Shown here: positions 32,998 to 41,975 of the stretch, piece by piece
Numbering within the stretch: position 1 is the stretch's first letter
Layout of the letters: every line of letters begins with the position of its first letter
Assembly (NCBI RefSeq): GCF_026965535.1
Contig: NZ_CP114039.1
Span: 9,159,461 to 9,223,460 of the forward strand
Origin: Corallococcus sp. NCRR
GTDB lineage: Bacteria > Myxococcota > Myxococcia > Myxococcales > Myxococcaceae
Direction of reading: 5' to 3'
DNA: 64,000 bases
The notes under the pieces: model-generated
The model's input: only the letters and a program-made list of their open reading frames with translations
What the model was told of the DNA's origin: nothing
The model's database searches: none
Made by a program: the position numbers and the translations under genes

Positions 32998-34662
32998 CTA
33001 GGGCAGCGGCTCCGTCCGGTGCTTGCGCGCGGGGTTCTCCAACCCCACGCGGAACCACCGGTAGCCGTAGCCCTCCAGCGTGAGCACGTGGCGCTGGCCG
33101 TCCACGGGCTCGGAGTGGTCCTCGCTGAGCACGTTGAAGAGCGTGCACGGCTCCTCGCCGCCCGGATCCAGCTTCACCGTGCAGGGCCGGGCGGCCAGGT
33201 TGTGCAGCACCACCAGGGCGTTGCCCTTCCATTCGTACCGGATGGCCAGCACGCCCTTGTTGCCGGTGCGCAGCACCTTCCACGCGCCCCACCCCAGCTC
33301 CGGGCACTCCTTGCGCGCGCGGATGATGCGCTCGGTCCAGTTGAGCTGCGAGCCCGGGTCGCGGCGCTGCTGCGCCACGTTCACCTGGCGGAAGCCGAAC
33401 GGCCCCTCCGACACCAGGGGCTTCACCGGCGCATCCGCCAGCGTGAAGCCGCCGTGCGGCTCCGGGCTCCACTGCATGGGCGTGCGCACCGCCTGCCGCT
33501 CCACGAGGGCCAGGTTCTCCCCCATGCCCAGCTCGTCGCCGTACCAGAGCACCGGCGTCCCGGGCAGGGAGAACATCAGGCTGTACGCCACCTCGATGCG
33601 GCGGCGATCCCCGTCCAGCATGGACGCGAGCCGGCGGCGCAGGCCCCGGTCATACAGCTGCATGCCCTTGTCCGGCCCCAGCGCCTGGAACACCTCCAGC
33701 CGGTCCTTGTCCGGCAGGCGCCCCAGGTCCAGCTCGTCGTGGTTGCGCAGGAAGTTCGCCCACTGCGCCGTGTGCGGCAGCTTGGGAGAGGACTTCAGGG
33801 CCTGCACCAGCGGCGTCACGTCCCCTCGCGTGAGGGCGAGGTAGAAGTTCTGGTTCGCCAGGAAGTTGAACACCATCTGCATGCGGTCGTTGTCGCCGAA
33901 GAACTCCACCACCTCGTTCATGGTGACGTTGGCTTCCGCGAGCAGGATGGCGTCCCCCTTGCGCCAGGAGAGGAACTCGCGCATCTCCTCCAGCAGCTTG
34001 TAGGGGTTCTTCACGTCCGGGTTCTTCACGCCCTTCAGCTCCACGAGGAAGGGCACCGCGTCCACGCGGAAGCCGGACACGCCCAACTCCAGCCAGAACC
34101 CCATCACCTTGAGGATCTGCTCGCGCACCTCCGGGTTCGCCACGTTGAGGTCGGGCTGGAAGTCGAAGAAGCGGTGGAAGTACCAGAGGCGCGCCTCCTT
34201 GTCGTACGTCCACGTGGAGGGCTGCACGCCCGGGAAGACCATGCCCTTGTTGGCGTCCTTGGGCTTCTTCTTCGACCAGACGTAGTAGTCGCGGTAGCGG
34301 CTGTCCGGGTCCTTGCGCGCGGCCTGGAACCACGGGTGTTGATCCGACGTGTGGTTCACCACCAGGTCGATGATGACGCGGATGCCGTGCAGCTTCGCCT
34401 CGTGGGTGAAGGCCACGAAGTCGCCCAGGTCGCCCAGGCGCGGATCCACGCCGTAGTAGTCGCTGATGTCGTAGCCGTTGTCGCGGTTGGGCGTGGGCTG
34501 GAAGGGCAGGAGCCACAGGCAGGTGATGCCCAGGCCCGCCAGGTAGTCCAGCTTGCGGCGCAGGCCGGTGAAGTCCCCCACGCCGTCGCCGTTGCCGTCC
34601 ATGAACGTCTCGACGTCGAGGCAGTAGACGACCGCGTTCTTGTACCAGAGGTCTTCAATCAT
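32998..34662 (-). CDS. GH13 alpha-amylase-family enzyme, trehalose-synthase-like
   Basis: 554 aa. It opens like trehalose synthases (LWYKNAVVYCLDVETFMDGN in two parts) and carries the GH13 motifs: DLVVNHTSDQHPWF, GFRVDAVPF with nucleophile Asp201, LLAEANV with acid Glu243, and FLRNHDEL with Asp309. The C-terminal beta domain ends in the usual GYGYRWFRVG. Within GH13 it is nearest to the trehalose synthase/maltose glucosyltransferase group, but its hallmark CLDVETF differs from typical TreS, so maltose-trehalose conversion is not certain. It is divergent from a flavin oxidoreductase often seen beside such genes. Confidence 0.85.
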   Translation of the reverse strand: MIEDLWYKNAVVYCLDVETFMDGNGDGVGDFTGLRRKLDYLAGLGITCLWLLPFQPTPNRDNGYDISDYYGVDPRLGDLGDFVAFTHEAKLHGIRVIIDLVVNHTSDQHPWFQAARKDPDSRYRDYYVWSKKKPKDANKGMVFPGVQPSTWTYDKEARLWYFHRFFDFQPDLNVANPEVREQILKVMGFWLELGVSGFRVDAVPFLVELKGVKNPDVKNPYKLLEEMREFLSWRKGDAILLAEANVTMNEVVEFFGDNDRMQMVFNFLANQNFYLALTRGDVTPLVQALKSSPKLPHTAQWANFLRNHDELDLGRLPDKDRLEVFQALGPDKGMQLYDRGLRRRLASMLDGDRRRIEVAYSLMFSLPGTPVLWYGDELGMGENLALVERQAVRTPMQWSPEPHGGFTLADAPVKPLVSEGPFGFRQVNVAQQRRDPGSQLNWTERIIRARKECPELGWGAWKVLRTGNKGVLAIRYEWKGNALVVLHNLAARPCTVKLDPGGEEPCTLFNVLSEDHSEPVDGQRHVLTLEGYGYRWFRVGLENPARKHRTEPLP

Positions 34663-34817
34663 CCGTTCCGTTTAGCCCTCCCCTCGCGGACGTGGCCGTC
34701 CGGATGGGAGCGCCGTGCGGAACCCCACACCTGGGGGCCATCGGACTTCGTTCAGCCAACACTCGCGCGAAGACAGGCCTCGCCGAGGGAGCGCTCCCGC
34801 TCCAGGGTGGCGCCCGC

Positions 34818-35780
34818 ATGCCCCTCATCGGCTTTCACGCGTCGCACGAACAGTTCCCGCCCAGCGAGCTTCTGCGCCTCTGCCAGAAGGCGGAGGGCGC
34901 GGGCTTCCAGGCCGCGCTCAACTCCGACCACTTCCACCCGTGGACGGAGGCGCAGGGGCAGAGCGGCTTCGCCTGGGCGTTCATGGGCGCGGCGCTCGCG
35001 ACCACCGGGTTGTCCTTCGGCTCCGTCACGGCGCCGGGCCAGCGCTACCACCCGGCCATCGTCGCGCAGGCGTTGGGCACCCTGAACGAGATGTATCCCG
35101 GCCGGGCCTGGATGGCGCTCGGCAGCGGCCAGTACCTCAACGAGGCCATCACCGGAACGGGCTGGCCCGCGAAGGACCTGCGCAACGCGCGCCTGAAGGA
35201 GTGCGTGGACATCCTGCGCGCCCTCTTCCGGGGCGAGACGGTGACACACCGGGGGCTCGTCACGGTGGAGGAGGCGAAGCTCTACACGCGCCCCAGGGAC
35301 ATGCCGCTGCTCATCGGCGCGGCGGTCACGCCGAAGACGGCGAAGTGGGTGGGGAACTGGGCGGACGGCCTCATCACCACCGCGCGGCCCCCGGAGGAGC
35401 TGCGCAAGGTGGTGGAGGCGTTCCGCGAAGGCGGCGGCGAGGGCAAGCCAATGTTCCTCAAGGTGCAGCTGTCCTACGCGAAGGACGACGAGCTCGCGCG
35501 TGAAGGCGCGTACAACCAGTGGGCGTCGAACATCTTCGCCAACAGCGTGCTCACGGACCTGCGCACGCCCGCGCAGTTCCAGGAGGCCGCGGACGTGGTG
35601 CAGCCGCACGACCTGGACGGCCCGCTGCGCGTCTCCAGCAGCCTCCAGCAGCACGTGGACTGGCTGGGGGAAGACCTGCGCCTGGGCTTCGACCGGCTGT
35701 ACCTGCACAACGTCAACCGCGAGCAGGACGGCTTCATCGAGGCCTTCGGTGAGAAGGTGATTCCCGCGCTCATGCGCTAA
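34818..35780 (+). CDS. LLM-class flavin-dependent oxidoreductase (TIGR03885-like)
   Basis: 320 aa, luciferase-like TIM barrel. The N-terminus IGFHASHEQFPPSELL, SDHFHPWTEAQGQSGFAW and the segment VTAPGQRYHPAIVAQALGT are characteristic of the TIGR03885 group, described as non-F420 flavin enzymes. The substrate is unknown. The frame is open further upstream to 34692, but ATG 34818 starts at the first conserved residue. It is divergent from the GH13 gene across about 155 bases that should contain both promoters; family members are often neighbours of trehalose synthase genes. Confidence 0.85.
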   Translation: MPLIGFHASHEQFPPSELLRLCQKAEGAGFQAALNSDHFHPWTEAQGQSGFAWAFMGAALATTGLSFGSVTAPGQRYHPAIVAQALGTLNEMYPGRAWMALGSGQYLNEAITGTGWPAKDLRNARLKECVDILRALFRGETVTHRGLVTVEEAKLYTRPRDMPLLIGAAVTPKTAKWVGNWADGLITTARPPEELRKVVEAFREGGGEGKPMFLKVQLSYAKDDELAREGAYNQWASNIFANSVLTDLRTPAQFQEAADVVQPHDLDGPLRVSSSLQQHVDWLGEDLRLGFDRLYLHNVNREQDGFIEAFGEKVIPALMR

Positions 35781-35788
35781 GAGGAAGG

Positions 35789-35811
35789 CTGGGGACCCGG
35801 CCGGCCCCCAG
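35789..35811 (+). terminator. Possible terminator between convergent genes
   Basis: CTGGGG and CCCCAG flank an 11-base G/C-rich loop containing CCGGCCGG, so alternative pairings exist. It lies nine bases after the oxidoreductase stop and could serve both converging genes. No T run. Confidence 0.3.
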
Positions 35812-35841
35812 TCCCGCCGCTTCCGCGTGACGCCTCGGGCG

Positions 35842-37059
35842 CTACCAGCGCAGCGGATGCCAGTACTGGGCATTCGTGTAGTTACAGGTCCAGATCTGGA
35901 GCTTCGTGCCCGGCGTGGGATCTCCATTGATGACATCCAGGCACAGGTCCGAGCCCAGGGCGCTCCGCAGCTGCGCTCCGACGATGGTCCACTTCTGGGC
36001 CAGTGAGCCATTGCACTCGTAGACCTGCACCCGGGTTCCGCTGGTGGGATAGCCACCAACCACGTCCAGACAGAGGTTCGGGGCCAGGGCGCTTCGCAGC
36101 TCCTGCTGGCCTGTCCGATACCAGTTCTGCGCGGGCGTGCCGTTGCAGCCCCAGAGTTGGACGGGGGTCTGCGAAGCGGGGTTGCCATCCTTCACTTCGA
36201 GGCAGCGGGTCTCGTCCAGCAGGCTCTGGATGACGCTGGGACGGCCATAGAGATACTCGACCCCCTGGATGTCCCCACTGGACAAGCCGTCACGCTGCCC
36301 CATTCCCCACGTGCTTCCGTCCTTGCGAACGATTGTGGGGAGGCCATTGGAGCTGAAGGCAGTGGCGCCGTAGTGCATGATCGAACCGAAGTCGTACGGG
36401 CCGACATTCAGCACATTGGTGGTCCGCTTGGCGAAGTTGTGCTCCTGGCCCGGAAGGATGTTTCCGGTATTCACAGTCACATAATCGTCACGGTCGGACC
36501 GGCTTTGCTCATGCCACAGCCCGACCGCGTGACCGATTTCGTGAATCACAGCCCCTTCGCCACAAGCGTCCTCCAGGGTCACCGACTGCTCTCCGCCCAC
36601 CATGCCCACGCTGGATGCGCAATTCGAACCATCCGGCCAGCGAACGAACCTTACGTAACTGTATTCAGTGGTCCGGGCCTTGAAGCGGATGGACGTATTC
36701 GCCTGCCAATGGGCAATCGCGTTCAACACCCGGCTCGGATCCGGCAGGTTCGAGTCAATGACGTACGGAATCGTCCTGTCCGGCCAGCGCGAATAGCTGT
36801 TTGCCTGTCCGATGGATTCGGCGCTCAGCCTGTTCCCCGGGCGCTCCTGGATGATGATGTCCCCCTCGAAGAGCGCCCTTCCATCCCGCCGTTCATAGGT
36901 GATTCGCTGCACCCCGAGCCCTGGCAGCTCGACATCCGCCGTCACCCGCTCTCCCTGACGCGGCTGGGAAGCAGCCTCTTCGGAAGGGGGAGACGCGGGG
37001 TCTCCACAAGCCGCCACCAGGGACAGCAGCAACGCCTTCAAGCATCCATGGACGCGCAT
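35842..37059 (-). CDS. Secreted astacin (M12A) metalloprotease with ricin-type lectin domain
   Basis: 405 aa. Signal sequence MRVHGCLKALLLSLVAAC with lipobox-like VAAC. The pro-region (ALFEGDIIIQ, NRLSAESIG) is homologous to that of the astacin at 28963. The protease domain has HEIGHAVGLWHEQSRSDRD (His173, Glu174, His177, His183) and the Met-turn SIMHYG with Met228. From about 275 a ricin B-type beta-trefoil has three repeats with CLEV/CLDV and QxW-like motifs (PAQNW, LAQKW, NAQYW). Secreted or surface-bound glycan-targeted proteolysis is inferred. ATG 37059 follows AAAGG about 10 bases upstream. Its base composition is visibly less GC-rich than its neighbours. Confidence 0.9.
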   Translation of the reverse strand: MRVHGCLKALLLSLVAACGDPASPPSEEAASQPRQGERVTADVELPGLGVQRITYERRDGRALFEGDIIIQERPGNRLSAESIGQANSYSRWPDRTIPYVIDSNLPDPSRVLNAIAHWQANTSIRFKARTTEYSYVRFVRWPDGSNCASSVGMVGGEQSVTLEDACGEGAVIHEIGHAVGLWHEQSRSDRDDYVTVNTGNILPGQEHNFAKRTTNVLNVGPYDFGSIMHYGATAFSSNGLPTIVRKDGSTWGMGQRDGLSSGDIQGVEYLYGRPSVIQSLLDETRCLEVKDGNPASQTPVQLWGCNGTPAQNWYRTGQQELRSALAPNLCLDVVGGYPTSGTRVQVYECNGSLAQKWTIVGAQLRSALGSDLCLDVINGDPTPGTKLQIWTCNYTNAQYWHPLRW

Positions 37060-37254
37060 TCTCACATGCCTTTCATTGGCGGATTCCCAACCGTCTCTCA
37101 CTCACGCGCGAATCTCTAACATCATCAAGAGACCCAAGTAAAACCCGCCCACCCGTGTTTCTTTTGGAGGGATTTTTCCATCCATTCACTGCGGCCAGGA
37201 GTCCAGGCAGACTGGCGTCCCCAGGTTTTCCAAGGGGACCTGCAGACCCGCACT

Positions 37255-38370
37255 ATGCTCGGGAGCATGCCCACCGACGTGCTGTCCCGTCAGGCCCTCA
37301 ACCGCGCCACGCTCGCGCGCCAACTGCTGCTCACGCGCGAGAAGATGACCGTGCCGCGAGCCATCGAGCACCTGGTGGGACTCCAGGCCCAGCTCGCGCG
37401 TCCGCCGTACCTGGCCCTCTGGTCGCGTTTGCAGGGCTTCCAGCGTGACGCGCTCACGAAGCTGGCGCTGAAGCGGGAGCTGGCGCGCGGCACGATGATG
37501 CGCGGCACGCTGCACCTGATGACCGCGAAGGACTACCTGCGCTACCGGGGCCTCTTCCAGCCCCTGCTCAACGCGGCCATGAACTCCGTGCTGAAGGAGC
37601 GCGCCGCGGCGCTGGACCTGCCCGCGTTGCTGGCCACGGCGAAGCCCTTCCTCCAGGAGCAGCCGCGCACCTTCGAGGAGGTGCGCGAGCACCTGATGAA
37701 GCACCACGTGGACGGCGACGAGAGGGCCATGGGCTTCGCCACGCGGATTGGATTGCCGCTCGTGCAGGTGCCCGAGGCGGGGCTGGAGTGGGGCTGGCCC
37801 GGCAACTCCTGCTTCACGCTGGCGGAGTCCTGGCTGGGCGAGGAGCTCTCCACGGACGACGACGCATCGCCGCTGGTGCTGCGTTACCTGGCGGCCTTCG
37901 GTCCCGCCACCGTGGCGGACATGCAGTCCTGGTCCGGCATCAAGCCGCTGAAGGACGCCTTCGAGAAGGTACGCGGCAAGCTGGTGGAGTTCCGCGACGA
38001 GAAGAAGCGCGTCCTCTTCGACCTGCCCAAGGCCCCGCGCCCGCCGGAAGAGACGCCCGCGCCGGTGCGCTTCCTGCCGGACTTCGACAACCTCATCCTC
38101 TCCCACGCGGACCGCACCCGCGTCGTGCCAGAGGAGCACCGCGAGAAGCTGTCCACGAAGAACCTGCGCGTGCTCAACGTGTTCCTGGTGGACGGGCACG
38201 TCGCCGGCTCGTGGAGCACCGAGCGCAAGAAGGGCATCGCGACCCTGGTGTGCAAGCCATTCGAGCCGCTGAAGAAGGCAGCGAAGGACGCCCTGGCGCA
38301 GGAGGGAGAGGACCTCTTGCGCTTCAGCGACCCGGACGCCGCGAAGGTGGCGGTGCGGTTCGCCACCTAG
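37255..38370 (+). CDS. Winged-helix DNA-binding protein, AlkZ/YcaQ-like
   Basis: 371 aa. It belongs to the HTH_42 family that includes the DNA glycosylases AlkZ/AlkX. Conserved features are LLTREKM, the QxQ-like HLVGLQAQLA (catalytic QxQ in AlkZ), MMRGTLHLM, RYLAAFGPATVADMQSWSG and FLPDFDNLILSHADRTRV. Known members remove bulky or crosslinked bases; others may be only DNA-binding, so activity is inferred. ATG 37255 or 37267 could start it and neither has a convincing ribosome site. Divergent from the ricin-astacin gene. Confidence 0.8.
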   Translation: MLGSMPTDVLSRQALNRATLARQLLLTREKMTVPRAIEHLVGLQAQLARPPYLALWSRLQGFQRDALTKLALKRELARGTMMRGTLHLMTAKDYLRYRGLFQPLLNAAMNSVLKERAAALDLPALLATAKPFLQEQPRTFEEVREHLMKHHVDGDERAMGFATRIGLPLVQVPEAGLEWGWPGNSCFTLAESWLGEELSTDDDASPLVLRYLAAFGPATVADMQSWSGIKPLKDAFEKVRGKLVEFRDEKKRVLFDLPKAPRPPEETPAPVRFLPDFDNLILSHADRTRVVPEEHREKLSTKNLRVLNVFLVDGHVAGSWSTERKKGIATLVCKPFEPLKKAAKDALAQEGEDLLRFSDPDAAKVAVRFAT

Positions 38371-38374
38371 CCGC

Positions 38375-38398
38375 GTCGAGGAACACCTCGACTCCTCC
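38375..38398 (+). terminator. Terminator-like hairpin after the AlkZ-like gene
   Basis: GTCGAGG / CCTCGAC (38375-38381 and 38386-38392) with an AACA loop, followed by TCCTCC. It begins five bases after the stop codon and separates this gene from the toxin island. Confidence 0.45.
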
Positions 38399-38475
38399 CT
38401 GGCCGGGTTGTCGGACCTGGCGGTTATGACCGGGCTCCGCACGCCAGAGCGGTGTGCCGTCAGGAGGCGCGAGCA

Positions 38476-40140
38476 ATGGGTCACCGCGAGTGGGCCTGGG
38501 GGCGAACGATGCGCGCTGACGTCCTGCTTGCGTGCGTGGCGCTCCTCGTCACCGGCTGCGCCTCGGCGCCTCCCAGGCATGGGGGTTCGCTGAGCTACAC
38601 ACCTCGCACGGCCGCCGCATCCCCTGGCGCGCGCGCGTCGAGCGATGAGGCGCCGCGCGCATCCGCTCCGGCGTCGAGCACTGCGCCTTCCAAGGCAGCT
38701 CAGCCGTTGTACCGCCGCAAGGCCGAGCGCGAACTGACGACGGGGGCAAGCCCCGTTCGCGCGGTGGCCATGGCGGAGGTCCCCCGTCATGACGACGCAC
38801 AGCCGGACGCGTGGGAGCAGTTGCTGACGAACGCGGGGCTGGAGGCGCGAGACGAACGCCCCCTGGCAGGCGAGCTGACGCCCACGCAAGCAACGCGACT
38901 GATGGGAGTGCTCCTGGGCAAGCCCATCACGTTGAGCACCTTCCCGCCCCGGATGGCCGCGGGCTTCATCCTGCGCGAGGTGATGGGGGGACGCGCGGTC
39001 ACACGTCAGGAGTTGTCGCGACGGGCGGAGCGCTTTTCCCGGGAGCGGATCGCGGTGTTACGCCCCGACGGTTACCTGGCCTGGGCACACACCGGGCGGA
39101 CCCAGCAGAAGGTCGCGGCGGTTGAGTGGAGGGATGGCGCCTTCCGCGCGCATGGCTTCGAGCTGGGCCGCTTCTACAGCGGCAAGGGCGGTGCCTTCCG
39201 AGCCGTGGACGCACAGCTCCAGGCTTCGGACTGGCGGCCCCTGGCCGAGGTGTACGACGACGCGGACGTCATCAGCCGCACGCTGGACGGAGCCGAGGAC
39301 GCCTTCGTGGAGCTGTACCACGCGCTGGGACAGTTACTCACTCGTCCCGTGGACAGCTTCGCGGGCCTGCGCAACCTGCCAACGGGCGTGGCGGCGCTCA
39401 TCGCGTCTACGCCCATGTACTGGGAGCGCTTCCAGTCCATGACCCGTGGCGAGCAGATCCGCGAAGTGTCGCGGCTGACGACGGGACTGCTCCTCACCGG
39501 GGGCGCGGCATCGGCCACTTCGCGGACGCTGAAGGGAATGACGTTCGGCGCGGAAGTCTCGGTGCCGGTGCTCTCACTGTCGGCGGAGGGGGCGCTGGCA
39601 CTTGAGCGCATCTCGGTTCCAGCGGGGCGCGCGGCGGCGGCCCTGAGCGGCGGGCCCGGGGCGGCCATCATCCTCCAGCGCGCGAACACGACTGGCAGTG
39701 GCGCCGCTCCATCCAAGGGGCCCGGGCAGTGGGCGCCCGCCAGGGAGTCAATGTCTCCGCGTGCCCGGGCCTACCAGGAGCAGATCACCGGACACACAGC
39801 GGATGAGGCGTACTGGGTCGGCGGCACGAGTACGAAGGACGGAGGCGTCAAGTTCGATGGGTTCAGGGATGACGTGCTCCTGGACGCCAAGGGGCCTGGC
39901 TACTCGGCGTTCTTCAATGAGGACCTCTCCCCCAAGGATTGGTTCATTTCTTCGGGCAAGGCCGAGGAACTCGCGACCCAAGCGCGGCGGCAGGTCGATG
40001 CCGTCCGCGGAATGGGGATCCGGATTGAATGGCACGTCGCCGAGAAGCATGCGGCAGACTCCATTCGGAAGCTGCTAGAGGGCAAGAACGCTACGGAAAT
40101 CATCATCATCCCTACCCCGGTGCACCCGTTGAAGCCTTGA
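38476..40140 (+). CDS. Lipoprotein-anchored polymorphic toxin with Tox-REase-5 nuclease domain
   Basis: 554 aa. The signal sequence ends in the lipobox LLVTGC (about residue 26). A Ser/Ala-rich linker and a helical middle region (about 115-440) lead to a C-terminal Tox-REase-5 domain (about 440-535): YQEQITGHTADEAYWVGG, GVKFDGF (Asp461) and LLDAKGPGY (Asp470, Lys472), the D...DxK metal site of restriction-like nucleases. Such domains cut DNA in competitor cells. The next gene encodes Imm52, the known partner family, 12 bases downstream. GGAGG lies about nine bases before ATG 38476; ATG 38509 is an alternative. How it reaches target cells is not shown; outer-membrane exchange is a possibility in myxobacteria. 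Confidence 0.85.
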   Translation: MGHREWAWGRTMRADVLLACVALLVTGCASAPPRHGGSLSYTPRTAAASPGARASSDEAPRASAPASSTAPSKAAQPLYRRKAERELTTGASPVRAVAMAEVPRHDDAQPDAWEQLLTNAGLEARDERPLAGELTPTQATRLMGVLLGKPITLSTFPPRMAAGFILREVMGGRAVTRQELSRRAERFSRERIAVLRPDGYLAWAHTGRTQQKVAAVEWRDGAFRAHGFELGRFYSGKGGAFRAVDAQLQASDWRPLAEVYDDADVISRTLDGAEDAFVELYHALGQLLTRPVDSFAGLRNLPTGVAALIASTPMYWERFQSMTRGEQIREVSRLTTGLLLTGGAASATSRTLKGMTFGAEVSVPVLSLSAEGALALERISVPAGRAAAALSGGPGAAIILQRANTTGSGAAPSKGPGQWAPARESMSPRARAYQEQITGHTADEAYWVGGTSTKDGGVKFDGFRDDVLLDAKGPGYSAFFNEDLSPKDWFISSGKAEELATQARRQVDAVRGMGIRIEWHVAEKHAADSIRKLLEGKNATEIIIIPTPVHPLKP

Positions 40141-40152
40141 GAGATACACCTC

Positions 40153-40920
40153 ATGACCTCCCTCGCTGATTCCAGGACCTATCCTGAGACCTACTACGCA
40201 GGTGCCTACTGGGGTCCGCGACGAGAGTCTCCCGAGGAGTGTGCCCAGCGTGCGGCGGCCTTATTCAACCTGCTGGCCGCATGCGATCCCCTGCTGGCGA
40301 ACTGGAACAAGATCCCCAAGCCGCGCGGCAAGGGACGCAAGACGCCCCTCATGCCTCCCGACCTGCCCACCCTGACGGAAGCGTTCCGGCGTGGCGTCAA
40401 CCGCGAGCCGGGCGGGCCCGCCATCGAGCGCCTGGGCATGGTGCTTAGCGCATACAACGATGGCCCTCCCGGGGAAATGGTGTCCGTCAGCACGCACTGC
40501 GGAGCCTATGAGCAAAACGACAACGTCTGCGTCCTGTCTCTCCCATCGAAAGGAGAGAGCGCGGAGCGCCTCATCACCGCCTCGATGCTGACGGACGTGA
40601 CGCGCAGCATGGCACTGGCCTGGGAACCCGACTGGGCAGTGGCCATGTCCGAGACATATCGGAGGATGGACGGCAGGCAGGGCCAGGACGACCCGTGGCT
40701 TGGCTGGGTGACGTACCTCGCCCGTGACCGAGGCACCGTGCCCCCCCTGCCCGCCCCCGTGCGCATCGAGCCGGTGGAGGACAAGGGCACGCTGATCATC
40801 CTCACCCCCGAGCGCTTCACCGTGGCCAACCCCGAGCATGTCGCGCTGGCGCGGCGGGTGCGCGAACTGCTGGCTCGGGCAGGGCTCATGCGAACAGCTG
40901 GAGCAAGTCCTCGCGGGTGA
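40153..40920 (+). CDS. Imm52-family immunity protein, intact copy
   Basis: 255 aa, soluble. It begins with the Imm52 hallmark YPETYYAGAYWGPRRESPEE followed by a Cys and RAAALFNLLAACDP, and has LGWVTYL near the C-terminus. It follows the Tox-REase-5 gene by 12 bases and should neutralise that toxin by direct binding. A second copy starts at 45151. The last ten codons of this gene are derived from sequence antisense to the 3' end of the SNF2 helicase gene, seen complete next to the second copy. Confidence 0.88.
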   Translation: MTSLADSRTYPETYYAGAYWGPRRESPEECAQRAAALFNLLAACDPLLANWNKIPKPRGKGRKTPLMPPDLPTLTEAFRRGVNREPGGPAIERLGMVLSAYNDGPPGEMVSVSTHCGAYEQNDNVCVLSLPSKGESAERLITASMLTDVTRSMALAWEPDWAVAMSETYRRMDGRQGQDDPWLGWVTYLARDRGTVPPLPAPVRIEPVEDKGTLIILTPERFTVANPEHVALARRVRELLARAGLMRTAGASPRG

Positions 40921-40928
40921 TGGCGTGC
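40153..40928 (+). repeat. Direct repeat copy 1 (Imm52 gene plus helicase 3' end)
   Basis: About 775 bases nearly identical to 45151-45931 in the same orientation. Identity is interrupted by a variable block (about 40424-40528) and stops abruptly at GATGGCG. The last 35 or so bases correspond to the C-terminal codons and stop of the SNF2 helicase gene on the minus strand, which is absent here. Confidence 0.9.
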
Positions 40929-41099
40929 AGGCAGCAGCGAGTCCAGACAGCGGGCCCATGCAACGCCGCTGCCGTGAAGCGCTCCCCTTGGCACCCGGAT
41001 CCATCACCGTGTCCCGTTGGGTCTGGCGGTCGCGCGTAGAGAGCCCCCCTGCGCGGAGGTTGGCGATGGTAGCCTCCCCATGTGGGAGGTCACGCATCC
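40921..41099 (+). other. Junction between duplicated Imm52 and DUF2381 gene
   Basis: 179 bases without a gene. The first few bases finish the copied helicase end; the rest has no similarity to other parts of the window that I can see. It ends with GGGAGG, the likely ribosome site of the next gene. Confidence 0.6.
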
Positions 41100-41975
41100 T
41101 TGCTCCAACCCTTGAGATTGGCTCTTCCCCTGACGCTCATGCTCGCCTGGGGAGCCACCGCGCAGGCCCAGCAGGCCACGAGGACACGCGCTGAGCGCAA
41201 GCGCGCTGTGACCATCGCGAGCACGTCGGCCGATCCGTTGCCCATCGTCCATGTGGCGGGGGACACGCCGACGTTGTTCCTCTTCACTTCGCCCATCCAG
41301 AAGAAGACCCTGACCTTTGATGAGTCCCGGCTCCGCGTCCTGGATGCCGGCGAGCGCTCCGTCATCGTTCAGCCCGTGGCCGACCTCCGCGAGGGCGAGC
41401 GACAGGAAATCGGGGTCTTCTTCGCCGACGGCCAGGCGCGGACACGGGCTGCCTTCGTGCTCGTGACCGACCCCGCCGAAGTGGACTCGCGGATCGACGT
41501 GCAGCGCCCGGAGCCGCCCAACACGGCCTGCCAGCCCATGCCCCAGGCCCCCGCGCCGAAGCCGGAAGACTTCGTGCTGCTCGGCTACGTGGACAAGGGC
41601 GGCGTCACAACGTCCAGCATCCAAGTCAAATCGGAGTTTGTGCAGGGCCTTGCTTTGGAATCGCTCTACGCCTTTCGGGGTGCCGGTTGGATTCTGACGG
41701 ACATGTGGATCCTGAACCGCTCCAGCCAATCCGCATGGTCACCCCAGGAGGCGACGTTCCTGGGGCGTGTGGGCGTGCCCCTGCGGGCGCGGCTCGTGAC
41801 GGAGAATCCGGGCCCCATTCCTCCAGGAGAGGGCAGGCGCGTGCTCGCGGTCGTGGAAGTGCCAGAGACGGAAGCGGACCTCGTCTTCACCTTGGAAGTG
41901 CGCGGGGAGGGTGGGCGTCGTTTGACGATTCCGGGCGTGCGCTTCCCGCTGCCTGTCGCAGGAGCCGCCCGATGA
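41100..41975 (+). CDS. DUF2381 (TIGR02268) secreted protein, Myxococcus paralogous family
   Basis: 291 aa from TTG 41100, which has GGGAGG 10 bases upstream; GTG 41082 is an alternative. A signal peptide (LRLALPLTLMLAWGATAQAQ) is followed by a beta-rich protein with the family features PTLFLFTSPIQ, EGERQEIGVFFADG and PEPPNTACQPM. TIGR02268 members occur as many paralogs in Myxococcaceae, typically beside a Ser/Thr kinase gene, as here: the ATGA at 41972 overlaps the kinase start by four bases. A periplasmic partner or sensor for that kinase is inferred; no biochemical function is known to me. Confidence 0.85.
   Translation: MLQPLRLALPLTLMLAWGATAQAQQATRTRAERKRAVTIASTSADPLPIVHVAGDTPTLFLFTSPIQKKTLTFDESRLRVLDAGERSVIVQPVADLREGERQEIGVFFADGQARTRAAFVLVTDPAEVDSRIDVQRPEPPNTACQPMPQAPAPKPEDFVLLGYVDKGGVTTSSIQVKSEFVQGLALESLYAFRGAGWILTDMWILNRSSQSAWSPQEATFLGRVGVPLRARLVTENPGPIPPGEGRRVLAVVEVPETEADLVFTLEVRGEGGRRLTIPGVRFPLPVAGAAR

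Noticed and set aside
37130..37254. Possible insertion-sequence end or attachment site in the A/T-richer intergenic stretch
   Set aside because: No transposase, target duplication or long inverted repeat is visible; it is better explained as a divergent promoter region.
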